A program made the position numbers and the translations under genes. The notes under the pieces are model-generated. The model saw nothing but the letters and a program-made list of their open reading frames with translations, made no database searches and had not been told where the DNA came from. Below are positions 48,302 through 57,153 of a DNA stretch of 64,000 bases, one piece after another. Position 1 is the stretch's first letter. The number at the start of each line of letters is the position of its first letter. The DNA is from Streptomyces sp. NWU339 (GTDB lineage Bacteria > Actinomycetota > Actinomycetes > Streptomycetales > Streptomycetaceae). The stretch is from positions 1 through 64,000 of the forward strand of contig NZ_QFRK01000040.1 of assembly GCF_003143855.1 (NCBI RefSeq). The letters are read 5' to 3'.

Positions 48302-50121
48302 ATGGACCGCTACCCTCCCATCGCCGAACACGGCCTGGTGGGCGACCTGCAGACCGCCGCGCTCGTCTCGTCGCAGGGCGTCATCGACTGGTTCGCCGCT
48401 CCCAGGTTCGATTCGCCCAGCATCTTCGCCGCCCTCCTCGACCACGACCGCGGCGGGTACATGCGGCTGGCCCCCGAGCATCCCGACGGGACCTGCAAGC
48501 AGCTCTACTACCCCGACACCGCCATCCTGGTCACCCGGTTCATGTCACCGGACGGGGTCGGCGAGGTGATCGACTTCATGCCCCCCGACCGGACCGGAAC
48601 CGCCACTGACCGGCACACCTTGATCCGCGGGGTCCGTGCCGTGCGGGGGACGGTCGAGTTCACCCTCGAATGCAGGCCGCGCTTCGACTACGGCCGGGCC
48701 GAGCACGAGCTCGAACTGGGCGAGGACGGCGCTCTGTTCCGGACCCGCGGGATCGACGGGCACCTGCGCTCCACCTTCCCGCTGGAGCGCGAGGGTCAGG
48801 ACGTGCGCGGAAAGGTGACGCTGAACGCCGGGGAGTTCGGCGGCGCCGTGTTCACCGTCTGCGCGTCCGGCGGCGAGGCGCCCGCACCCCCCACGGTCGA
48901 CGGGCTCAACGGGCAGGTCGAGGAAGTCGGCCGGTTCTGGCAGCACTGGCTGCGCCGGTCCCGCTACCGAGGACGGTGGCCCGAGCTGGTGCACCGCTCG
49001 GCCATCACCCTCAAACTCCTCACCTACGCCCCCACCGGCGCCCTGATCGCGGCTGCCACCACCGGCCTGCCCGAGCAGGTCGGCGGAGAGCGCAACTGGG
49101 ACTACCGGTTCACCTGGGTACGCGACGGCTCGCTGTCCGTGCGGGCCATGCTGGACCTCGGCTTCGTCGAGGAGGCCACCGCCTTCGTCCACTGGCTGGT
49201 GGACAGGCTGCGCGAGCGCGCGGGCACGGAGGGAGAGCCGCTCCAGACGATGTACCGGATCGACGGCGATCCCGACCTGCCGGAGGAGACGCTCGATCAC
49301 TTCGAGGGCTATCGCGGCTCCTACCCCGTCCGCGTCGGCAACGGCGCCGCCGATCAGCTCCAGTTGGACATCTACGGCGAGGCCATCTACGCGGTGGCCC
49401 AGGGGCGCGAGATCGCGCCGCAGGCCAGTTTCGAGGGATGGCAGGCGCTCACCAGGACGCTGGACTGGTTCGCCGACACCTGGGACCGGCCGGACGAGGG
49501 CATCTGGGAGACCCGCGGCGGCCGCCAGGACTTCACCTTCAGCCGGGTGATGTCGTGGGTCGCCTTCGACCACGGGCTGCGCCTGGCCGAGTCCTTCCGC
49601 AGGCCCGCCGATCTGGAGCGGTGGCGCACGGTGCGGGACGCCGTCTTCGACCAGATCGTGGAGCGCGGCTGGAGTGAGAAGGAGCGCGCCTTCGTCCAGC
49701 ACTACGACGGTGATGTCCTCGACGCCTCGCTGCTGCTCATGCCCAGGGTCGGGTTCATCGCTCCCCGGACCACGGCGTGGCTCTCCACGCTCGACGCGAT
49801 GGACCGCAGGCTCGTCTCCGACAGCCTCGTCTACCGCTACGACCCGGCGGCGTCGCCGGACGGGCTGCGCGGCTCGGAGGGCACCTTCAGCCTGTGCACC
49901 TTCCTCTACGTCGACGCGCTGGCCCGGGCGGGGCGGTCGGCCCAGGCCCGCTACACCTTCGAGAAGATGCAGACCTACGCCAACCACGTCGGGCTGTTCG
50001 CCGAGAGATCGGTCCGTCCGGGGAGCAACTGGGCAACTTCCCCCAGGCGTTCACCCATCTCTCCCTGATCATGGCCGCCATCACCCTCGACGAGGCGCTC
50101 GACGCGGAGCAAGGGCGCTGA
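48302..50121 (+). pseudogene. GH15 glycosidase with 3' frameshift
   Basis: From ATG 48302, MDRYPPIAEHGLVGDLQTAALV and WFAAPRFDSPSIFAALLD are hallmarks of the GH15 glucoamylase/trehalase-like family (residues 1-590), with RNWDYRFTWVRDG, a core element. Near 50004-50008 one base is missing: the expected GCC-GAG-GAG-ATC has become GCC-GAG-AG-ATC. The original frame stops at 50068 after a nonsense tail, while the other frame continues with EIGPSGEQLGNFPQAFTHLS and ends EALDAEQGR at 50121, the usual C-terminus. Most likely a recent frameshift or a sequencing error. The catalytic core is otherwise complete. Hydrolysis of alpha-glucosidic links or trehalose is expected. Confidence 0.75.
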
Positions 50122-51559
50122 CCGTGGTCACGCATGCCCGTCCGGCAGGGCAGCCACGGCTGAGCGCGGCCGAGTCCGCCGTGCTGTACCGGCGCCTGGC
50201 CTCGCGCGCCGCCTGGGTCGAGGGCGACCGGGGCACGCCGGCCGCTCTCACCCCCGCCCGTGTGCCGGCCGCCATCCGCGAGGGGCGGACCGGTCGGACG
50301 GTCACCTTGGCCGCACCGGTGGAGACGTCGTCCGGTCCGGACGACCCGGAGCCCGCGAGGCACCGGATGAGGGGGGCCAGGTGGACGAAGAGCCGGACGA
50401 GCCAGCCGGTGAAACCCGAAAGACGGAGCGGACCGGCCTTGACGACGGCCCGGCCGCGGGCGATGCAGGCGGCGCTGCCGAGGTCCCGGTAGGTGAAGGG
50501 CTTCGGCTGCTTCGTCCTGCCCTCCACGGCGTGGCGCACGCTCAGGCCCGCGTAAGCGCCGGACTGCATGGCGACCTCGGCCAGGCCCGGCAGCCGGTCC
50601 AGGCTCATCACGTCGCCCGTGACGCGGATCTCCGGGTGGCCGGGGACGGTGAGGCGGGGTTCGACCTTGATGCGCCCCGCGCGGTCCTGGTCGGCGCCGG
50701 TCGCCCGCGCCAGTGCGGCGGCGATCGGCGGCGCCTCGACCCCGGCCGTCCACAGCACGGTGCGTGCCTCGAACCGGGTCGTCGCGCCGTCACGATCGCG
50801 TACCGTCAGGCCGCGTTCGTCGATGTCGGTGACCGTCGTGCCCAGGTGAAGCTCCACGCCGAGGTTCCGCGGGCTCCGCGCCGCACGGTGGGCCAAGGGG
50901 CGGCCGAATGCCCCCAGCACCTCGTCGGACCCCTCGAAGAGCAGCACCCGGGCCGTGGCGGAGTCGATCGTCCGGAACTCCCGGTCGAGCGTGTGGCCGG
51001 CGATCTCCCGGAGCCGTCCGGCGAGTTCGACACCCGTCGGCCCACCGCCGACGAGCGCGAAGGTGAGCCACTGCTGCCGTTCCCGGTCGTCTGCCGCCGT
51101 TTCGGCCATCTCGAACGCCCGGTAGATCCGGCGGCGGATGTCCAGCGCGTCGTCCAGCGTCTTCATGCCGGGAGCGTGCGCGGCGAACTCGTCGTGCCCG
51201 AAGCAGGACTGGCGCAGGCCGACCGCGACGATCAGATCGTCGTAGGGCAACTCGACGGCTTCGCCGTCGGGCCGTCGAGCGTGGACCAGCCGGGCTTCGG
51301 CATCCACGTCGGTGGCCTCGGCGAGCAGGCAGCTCACGTCGTGGTGACGCCGCAGGACCCAGCGGAGCGGTTGCGCGATCTGCCCCTCGGACAGGATGCC
51401 GGAGGCGCACTGGTAGAGCAGCGGCTGGAAAAGGTGGTGCGCGCGGCGGTCGACCACGGTCACCGCGACCGGTGACCGCCGCAGGGCACGAGCGGCGAAC
51501 AGCCCGGCGAACCCTCCGCCGAGGATCACCACCCTGCGGGGCGTGACGTGGTCCTGCAT
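50081..51559 (-). CDS. NDH-2-like NAD(P)H dehydrogenase, aberrant C-terminus
   Basis: A 492-residue flavoprotein. It starts RRVVILGGGFAGLFAARAL (FAD-binding GxGxxG), continues with HHLFQPLLYQCASGIL and ALVGGGPTGVELAGRL (second Rossmann motif) and a TGDVM segment, all typical of type-II NADH:quinone oxidoreductases that feed electrons to menaquinone. Relatives end about residue 430 with an amphipathic membrane helix. Here the sequence after LVRLFVHLAPLIRCL is Pro/Arg-rich and runs antisense into the last 41 bases of the GH15 gene, so the normal C-terminus is missing or read in the wrong frame. ATG 51559 is 7 bases from the SDR gene's stop. Confidence 0.75.
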   Translation of the reverse strand: MQDHVTPRRVVILGGGFAGLFAARALRRSPVAVTVVDRRAHHLFQPLLYQCASGILSEGQIAQPLRWVLRRHHDVSCLLAEATDVDAEARLVHARRPDGEAVELPYDDLIVAVGLRQSCFGHDEFAAHAPGMKTLDDALDIRRRIYRAFEMAETAADDRERQQWLTFALVGGGPTGVELAGRLREIAGHTLDREFRTIDSATARVLLFEGSDEVLGAFGRPLAHRAARSPRNLGVELHLGTTVTDIDERGLTVRDRDGATTRFEARTVLWTAGVEAPPIAAALARATGADQDRAGRIKVEPRLTVPGHPEIRVTGDVMSLDRLPGLAEVAMQSGAYAGLSVRHAVEGRTKQPKPFTYRDLGSAACIARGRAVVKAGPLRLSGFTGWLVRLFVHLAPLIRCLAGSGSSGPDDVSTGAAKVTVRPVRPSRMAAGTRAGVRAAGVPRSPSTQAAREARRRYSTADSAALSRGCPAGRACVTTVSALAPRRAPRRG

Positions 51560-51565
51560 CGGGAA

Positions 51566-52408
51566 TCAGCCGCCGGTGGCGAAGCCGGGGAAGAGCGTCA
51601 TCCCGCCGTCGACGTAGAGCGTGCAGCCCACGACGTAGTCGAGCAGGTCGGAGGCCATGGCGACGACGGCGTTGGCGATGTCGTCCGGGTCGCCCACGCG
51701 GTGGTACGGGATGAGGCGCAGCAGGTCGGCCTCGGCCTCGGGGGTGGACCAGGCGTCGCGGTTGATCGGGGTGCGGATGGCACCGGGTGCGATCGCGTTG
51801 ACCCTGATCCGCTGGGGGGCCAGCTCCTGGGCGAGGGTCTGCATCAGCATGCCCACACCGCCCTTGGACGAGGCGTAGTTCACGTGCCCCGACCACGGGA
51901 CGATCTGGTGGACCGAGCTCATGCAGATGATCTTCCCGGCCGACCGGGAGACCTCCTCCACGACGCCGCGCCGCACGAACTCCTTGGCGGCCTCCCGCGC
52001 GCACAGGAACTGGCCGGTCAGATTGACGTCGATGACCTTCTGCCACTGGGCGAGCGTCATCTCCGTCACCGGCGCGTCCCGCTGGAGGCCCGCGTTGGCC
52101 ACCATGATGTCGATGGTGCCGAACTCCTCGACCATCCGCGCGACCATGGCGGTCACCTGGTCCTCGTCGGACACGTCGGCCTCGTGGGCGTAGGCGCGGA
52201 CCTCGAAGCCCTCGATGTCCGCCACGACCTTGTCGGCCTCGTCCGCACCGACGACGTAGTTCACCACGACGTCCGCTCCGGCCCGGCCCAGGGCAACGGC
52301 GGTTGCCAGGCCGATGCCCGAGTTGGCACCGGTCACCAGCGCCTTCTGGCCCCTGAGGAGCTGCGCGGACACCGCCCCACGGTTCACGTCGCCCTTTCCT
52401 GCCACCAC
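51566..52408 (-). CDS. SDR oxidoreductase
   Basis: A 280-residue classical short-chain dehydrogenase. GTG 52408 with GGAGAG is preferred over an earlier in-frame start that adds an implausible Arg/Cys-rich N-terminus. NAD(P)-binding TGANSGIG at about residue 25, NAG at about 105 (VANAGLQ), and the catalytic YASSK at about 185 are all present. The closest general type is glucose/3-oxoacyl reductase-like SDRs (INRDAWSTPEAEADLL near the end). Convergent order with the NDH-2 gene on the same strand may reflect co-transcription. Confidence 0.85.
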   Translation of the reverse strand: MVAGKGDVNRGAVSAQLLRGQKALVTGANSGIGLATAVALGRAGADVVVNYVVGADEADKVVADIEGFEVRAYAHEADVSDEDQVTAMVARMVEEFGTIDIMVANAGLQRDAPVTEMTLAQWQKVIDVNLTGQFLCAREAAKEFVRRGVVEEVSRSAGKIICMSSVHQIVPWSGHVNYASSKGGVGMLMQTLAQELAPQRIRVNAIAPGAIRTPINRDAWSTPEAEADLLRLIPYHRVGDPDDIANAVVAMASDLLDYVVGCTLYVDGGMTLFPGFATGG

Positions 52409-52578
52409 GATCTCTCCTTCAGCGTTTCGACAGGTCACGCACGCCAGGAACGGGCGACGCGGACGACACAGGAGTCGTCGCACACCCTGCGTCCCGACCC
52501 AAGCACCCTGCGCCGCGGGCAGGACACACCGGCGCGCCACGCGGCCGCATCGGGCCGGGCACACCACACGGGCGGCCT

Positions 52579-53088
52579 ATGAGAGTGCGGTCGCCCCCGG
52601 ACCCGGCACCCGGAGGCCGTTCCTCCGGGGAGGGAGGCAGACGGAAGCCCAGCGGGTGCGCGTCTCCGCACAGCTGGGCCGTGAGTCCCGAGCGCGGGCC
52701 GTCGGCCAGGTCGGACGCCGTGATCGCGGCGTCCGGTGGAAGCGGAACGGGACCCCGACATCCGGCCGTGGCGGATCGGGACGAGTCCGGGCCCCGTGCG
52801 GCGGACCGCCCTTCCGGGAACGCCGGCGGGTCCGGCGCGTTCGACGCCGTCGCCGCGAACGCGGGCGCCCTGCGGGAGCAGGTGGTGGCCGCGGGACGGG
52901 ACGCGTTCATGACCGCGTTCCACGGCGCCGTGACCCTCTGCGCGATCCTCGGGTCCGCCGCCGCGCTCATCGGCTTCCGGATGCCGCGTACGAAGGGCCT
53001 CCGCGCGAGCGCGCTGCCGACGGTCCCGCCGGACCTGGACGAGGACGGCGAGCCGCGGCCGGACGTGCCGGTGGGCGCACCCTCCTGA
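52579..53088 (+). CDS. Remnant or short protein resembling the end of an MFS transporter
   Basis: A 169-residue frame whose first 85 residues look non-conserved. The C-terminal 80 residues (AGRDAFMTAFHGAVTLCAILGSAA, quoted in part) resemble the last membrane helix and charged tail of DHA2-type multidrug transporters, which commonly end with a final helix followed by MPRTKG-like basic sequence. No upstream helices are present, so if related to such transporters it is a 3' remnant. Start codon uncertain. Confidence 0.4.
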   Translation: MRVRSPPDPAPGGRSSGEGGRRKPSGCASPHSWAVSPERGPSARSDAVIAASGGSGTGPRHPAVADRDESGPRAADRPSGNAGGSGAFDAVAANAGALREQVVAAGRDAFMTAFHGAVTLCAILGSAAALIGFRMPRTKGLRASALPTVPPDLDEDGEPRPDVPVGAPS

Positions 53089-53111
53089 TCCACCACCGCC
53101 GAGGTGGCGGC

Positions 53112-53783
53112 TCAGGGCAGGTGGCGGGCGAGGGCCGTGGCCAGGGCCTCCCGTACCTCCTCCGGAGGGCGGGGGCCCGCCCGGCCGGCACCGGCGGTGA
53201 CGGCCGCGGCGACCGTGCGGAGCCCGGTGCCGGACAGTTGGGACGCCTCGCGCAGGACGCGCCAGGCGGTGTCCGAGCTACAGCCGTGGGAGGCCATGAG
53301 GATGCCGCGGGCCCGGTCGATCACCGGCCGGGCGGCGATGGCCTGCCGGAGCTGCTCGATCTCCTCCTCCGCCATGTGCGCCCGGTCCGTCCCGTGCGGG
53401 GCCGGGGGGGAGGGCGTGGGAGCGCCGCCGCGGCGCGGGGGCCGCAGCGGGTCGGTGGTGTCCAGGCCGACGAGTTCCAGGAGGCGGCGCGGCTGACCGC
53501 TCCAGCGGGTGGCCGTGACCGGCACCGACCGCCGGCGGCCGTGGTCGCGCAGCACGTCCAGGAACCGCAGCCCCGCCGTGTCCATGAAGCGCACCCCGCT
53601 CATGTCCAGATCGACCCGGGCCGTGCGGGCGGGCAGCTGGGCCAGCTTCTCGGCGAGGGTGTCCGCGCATCCCCGGACGAGTTCACCGCGCGGGGTGAGC
53701 AGGGCCCGGTCGGCGTCCATGCGTCCGCCGATGACCAGGACGTCGTGCCGTCCGGAGGAAGGGGATGGTGCCGCGGAGGTCAT
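53112..53783 (-). CDS. STAS-ANTAR regulator
   Basis: A 223-residue protein from ATG 53783. Residues about 10-115 are a STAS (anti-sigma antagonist) domain with VDLDMSGVRFMDTAGLRFLD (the Ser/Asp loop) and residues about 135-195 an ANTAR RNA-binding domain (IDRARGILMASHGCSSDTAW). Such fusions occur in actinobacteria; a STAS domain senses or binds an anti-sigma factor, while ANTAR dimers bind tandem RNA hairpins to prevent termination. It may link stress signalling to transcript elongation. Followed by about 400 bases without a gene. Confidence 0.75.
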   Translation of the reverse strand: MTSAAPSPSSGRHDVLVIGGRMDADRALLTPRGELVRGCADTLAEKLAQLPARTARVDLDMSGVRFMDTAGLRFLDVLRDHGRRRSVPVTATRWSGQPRRLLELVGLDTTDPLRPPRRGGAPTPSPPAPHGTDRAHMAEEEIEQLRQAIAARPVIDRARGILMASHGCSSDTAWRVLREASQLSGTGLRTVAAAVTAGAGRAGPRPPEEVREALATALARHLP

Positions 53784-54179
53784 GTCACCGCCTCGTCGGT
53801 ACCCGTACGTGGCCGGGCGTCGGGTTCGGCCGCCGTGGACCGGGCGGCGGGCAGTGCGGGGTCCGGGCTGCGCTCGCGGATGCGCCTGCCCGCTGTGCGA
53901 CGTCCTACACCCCCGCTTTTCGAACCGGCGTGATTCCGGCGGCACGGGGCGGTGACCGGGCGCGGTCGTGCACCGGGGCGACAGCGCGCGTGGCCGCACC
54001 TCGACCCCGGAGCCGGGTCGGCGGGTGCGGGGCGGGGCGGGCTCCCGGGCGGCCGGCCACGCCGTGCGGCGGGCTGTGGGCAGGCGGCCGCGGGCCGTGC
54101 GGTGGGTGGGGTCCCGGTCCTCCGGGCGGCCCCGGTGACGTTCGCTGCCCGAGCCGGCTGCCGGGACCGCGTGCCCGGG
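53784..54179. other. Intergenic region, no gene supported
   Basis: About 396 bases between the STAS-ANTAR and Mbl-like genes. The frames contain only Gly/Pro/Arg-rich sequence without ribosome sites or recognisable motifs. No perfect hairpin above 10 bp was noticed. Confidence 0.5.
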
Positions 54180-55217
54180 TCAGGTGGCCAGGGGGTCCAG
54201 GACCAAGGGGGCGATCTTGCCCTCGAGCATGGCGCCCAGGCCCTGGACGGCGCAGATGTCCGGCCGCTCGGCGATGTGGACGGGCATGCCCGTCGCCTGC
54301 CGCAGCATCTGGTCGAGACCCGGCAGCAGGGCGCTCCCGCCGACCATCATGATCCCGCGGTCGGCGAGGTCGGCGACCAGGTCGGGCGGGCAGCCCCGCA
54401 GCACCTTGCCGATCCCGTCCAGCACCGCGGTCAGCGGGGTCTGGATGGCGTGCCGCACGGCGGCCGTGTCGACCTTGACCGAGCGGGCCAGGCCGGTGGC
54501 GACGTCCCGGCCGTGGATCTCCGTCGACTCCGGGCCGTGCGGGGTGAGCCCGTTGCCGGACAGGGCCAGCTGCAACGGCCGTACGGACTGGCTCGGCAGC
54601 ATCAGTTCGTGCTGGTGGCGCAGGTGCTGGACGATGGCGTTGTCCACGGCGTCACCGCCGACCGGCATGCGCTCGGCCGTCACGATCGACCCGAGGGAGA
54701 GCACGGCCACCTGCGTGGTCGCCGCCCCGCACACCATGATCATGGTCGCCTCGGGACGTTCCACCGGCAGCCCGCAGCCGACGGCGGCGGCGATGAGCGT
54801 GTCGACCAGCTCCACCCGGCGCGCGCCCAGCCCCACCAGGGTCTCGATCGCGGCGCGCTGGGCGAGCGGATCGGCGTCGTGCGGGGTGCAGGCGGCGGCG
54901 CGCAGGCCCGGCCTGCGGCGCAGCGTGCGGCGGACCCTGTCGTCGAGCAGATGCCGCAGCATCCGCTGCGCCATCTCGATGTCGACGACGGTGCCGCCGG
55001 AGACGGGCCGTACGACGCGGATGTAACCCGGGGTCCGTCCCGTCATCCGCTCCGCGAGTTCCCCGACCGCGATCAGCGCGCCGCTGCGGGTGTTGACCGC
55101 GGCGGCGGACGGCTGGTCCACGACGAGACCGGCACCCTTGACGTAGACCCGGGTGCGGGCCGCTCCCAGGTCGACGGCGAAGTGGCAGCGGCGCAACTGC
55201 TCCAGACTGGCGGTCAC
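54180..55217 (-). CDS. mbl: Mbl/MreB-like actin homologue
   Basis: A 345-residue protein from GTG 55217 with GGGAGG 7 bases upstream; longer in-frame starts add an Arg-rich tail. It begins HFAVDLGAARTRVYVKGAG (phosphate-1 motif), then contains GGTVVDIEMA and VELVDTLIAAAVGCGL, MIMVCGAATTQVAVLSLG (phosphate-2) and GIMMVGGSALLPGLDQML (adenosine motif), the order of MreB family actin folds. In Streptomyces, divergent Mbl-like proteins act in spore-wall assembly and septation. Located next to a MatB gene, as in other Streptomyces genomes. Confidence 0.75.
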   Translation of the reverse strand: MTASLEQLRRCHFAVDLGAARTRVYVKGAGLVVDQPSAAAVNTRSGALIAVGELAERMTGRTPGYIRVVRPVSGGTVVDIEMAQRMLRHLLDDRVRRTLRRRPGLRAAACTPHDADPLAQRAAIETLVGLGARRVELVDTLIAAAVGCGLPVERPEATMIMVCGAATTQVAVLSLGSIVTAERMPVGGDAVDNAIVQHLRHQHELMLPSQSVRPLQLALSGNGLTPHGPESTEIHGRDVATGLARSVKVDTAAVRHAIQTPLTAVLDGIGKVLRGCPPDLVADLADRGIMMVGGSALLPGLDQMLRQATGMPVHIAERPDICAVQGLGAMLEGKIAPLVLDPLAT

Positions 55218-55365
55218 GGCAGATCCTCCCGAGTGCGCGGTCCTGCGGGCCGCCGGGCGGCGGACCTCATGACCATCCTGCGCGGATTCAGGAGTTTTCA
55301 CCCGTTTTAGGGGGCCGAGCGGGGGGCCGCCGAACGGGGGACGACGGGCGCGGAGGGGCTGCCGG

Positions 55366-56853
55366 TCAGCCGTCGCGCAGCGCCCGCTTCATGATCTTCC
55401 CCATGTCGTTGCGGGGGAGCGCGGCGAGGCGGTGCAGCACCCGGGGGCGTTTGTGCGGGGCCAGACGGCGGGCGACGTGGTCGGCCAACTCCTCGAGGGA
55501 GGGCGGTGCCTGGGGGGCGGCGGGGACGATCCACGCCACGATCCGCTCGCCCAGGTCGGGGTCCGGCTCCCCGGTCACCGCCGCCTCCCGGACCCCGGGG
55601 TGTTCCAGCAGCGCGTTCTCGATCTCCCCGGCGCCGATCTTGTAACCCCCGCTCTTGATCAGGTCGGTGGCCTTGCGGCCGACGATCCGGACGTAGCCGT
55701 CGGCGTCGCGCACCGCCATGTCACCGGTGCGGAACCAGCCGTCGGCGGTGAAGGCGTCCGCGGTGGCGTCCGGACGGTTCAGGTACTCGGTGAACAGGTT
55801 CGGGCCGCGCACCTGGATCTCGCCCACGGTCTCCCCGTCGTACGCCGTCACCAACATCACGCCCTCTTCGGCCTCCTCACCCTCTTCGGCCTCCTCCACC
55901 AGCCGCAGCTCCACGCCCGGCAGCGGCACGCCCACCGTGCCGGGGCGGGCCTCGCCGTCCGCGCGGACGCTGGTGTTCATCAGCGTCTCCGTCATGCCGT
56001 ACCGCTCGACGACCCGGCGCCCGGTCGCCGCCGCGATCCGCTCGTGGTCGTGCACGGGCAGCGCCGCCGACCCCGACACCAGCAGCCGCGCCCCGGCCAG
56101 GGCCTTGACCAGCTCCGGCTCGGTGGGCAGCGCCTCCGCGACGCGGTGGTACATCGTCGGCACCCCGAAGAGCATGGTCGCGCCGCCGCTCAGCTCACGG
56201 GTCACCCCCTCGGTGCTGAACCTGCCGAGGTGACGCACCGAGCCGCCGCGGCGCAGCGGGCCCAGGACGCCCAGGACCAGCCCGTGCACGTGGAACAGCG
56301 GCAGCCCGTGCACCAGGACGTCGTCGCCGGTCCACTGCCAGGCGTCGGCGAGCGCGTCCAGGGTCGAGGCGATCGCGCGGCGGGGGATGACGGCGCCCTT
56401 GGGCGGGCCGGTGGTGCCGGAGGTGTAGACGACCAGGGCCGGGTCCTCGTCCCGCCCCCGGTCCTCGGGGAGGGGACGATCGCCCGGGGCCCGGTCGGCC
56501 GGGTCGACGTCCAGGCGGGGCAGGCCGTCCAGTGGGGCGGGGAGGTCCTCGCCGGGGGCGGCGAGGACCAGGTCCGGGGCGCTGTCGGACAGGATGTGGC
56601 CGAGCTCCTTCGTGCCCGACCGGGGGTTCAGGGGCACCACGGTCACCCCGGCGAGCAGCGCCGCGGTGACCGCGACCGCCGTCTCCAGCGTCGGCGTCGC
56701 CCAGACGGCGACCCGCCGCGCCTCCCGCACGCCGCCGGCCACCGCGCCGGCCGCGGCGGCGAGTTCCCCGTACGTCAGTGAGCGCTCGCCGAACCGCAGG
56801 GCGGGCCGGTCGGCGGCCGGGGCGTCGGTCAGGGCCGGGAAGAGAGGGGACAC
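55366..56853 (-). CDS. matB: Malonyl/methylmalonyl-CoA synthetase
   Basis: A 495-residue AMP-forming acyl-CoA ligase from GTG 56853 with AAGGAG. The AMP-binding loop is VVYTSGTTGPPKGAV, followed by ERYGMTE and a C-terminal lysine in DMGKIMKRALRDG. The N-terminus VSPLFPALTDAPAADRPALRF and the LPLFHVHGLVLGVLGPLRRG region match the Streptomyces MatB enzyme, which activates malonate and methylmalonate for polyketide and fatty acid use. An 18-base tandem repeat inserts EEAEEGEEAEEG at about residue 320, between MTETLM and the hinge region. Confidence 0.85.
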   Translation of the reverse strand: MSPLFPALTDAPAADRPALRFGERSLTYGELAAAAGAVAGGVREARRVAVWATPTLETAVAVTAALLAGVTVVPLNPRSGTKELGHILSDSAPDLVLAAPGEDLPAPLDGLPRLDVDPADRAPGDRPLPEDRGRDEDPALVVYTSGTTGPPKGAVIPRRAIASTLDALADAWQWTGDDVLVHGLPLFHVHGLVLGVLGPLRRGGSVRHLGRFSTEGVTRELSGGATMLFGVPTMYHRVAEALPTEPELVKALAGARLLVSGSAALPVHDHERIAAATGRRVVERYGMTETLMNTSVRADGEARPGTVGVPLPGVELRLVEEAEEGEEAEEGVMLVTAYDGETVGEIQVRGPNLFTEYLNRPDATADAFTADGWFRTGDMAVRDADGYVRIVGRKATDLIKSGGYKIGAGEIENALLEHPGVREAAVTGEPDPDLGERIVAWIVPAAPQAPPSLEELADHVARRLAPHKRPRVLHRLAALPRNDMGKIMKRALRDG

Positions 56854-57153
56854 GCGTCGTAACTCCTTAACCGTTCGGCTGCGCGGCCGTCGTTCCGGTT
56901 CTCGTTCCCCGGTACCACCGCGACCACGACCCCTCTGTACACCATCGACCGGACCGACGGTCGGGCGGGCCAGGGCCTGCCCGACGGAACAGGTTGCAGG
57001 GAATCGACGGTGCCTTGTCGGCACGGGTGAGCGGGGGCCGGTGCGTCCAGCTGCAAGGCGGAGGAGGGGGTCGGCCGGGGTCTCCCCTGCTCGAAGAGCT
57101 TGGGGGAGGGCGGGCCGGCCCCCGCGTCTGCGGCATGATCCGCCGGGCAGGTC
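56854..57153. other. Intergenic region upstream of matB
   Basis: 300 bases between matB and the FkbM-like gene. The 57082-57108 hairpin lies here. No gene is supported. Confidence 0.5.
57082..57108. terminator. Hairpin between the envelope operon and matB
   Basis: CTCCCC-TGCTC-GAA-GAGC-TT-GGGGGAG folds into two adjoining stems (6 bp outer, 4 bp inner). Similar CTCCCC-x-GCTCGAAGAGC-x-GGGGGAG sequences occur often in Streptomyces intergenic regions. Confidence 0.55.

Noticed and set aside
50124..50492. Plus-strand frame starting VVTHARPAGQPRLSAAESA
   Set aside because: Antisense to the NDH-2-like gene for its whole length, no ribosome site, no family. Considered only as evidence that the GH15/NDH-2 junction may be disturbed.
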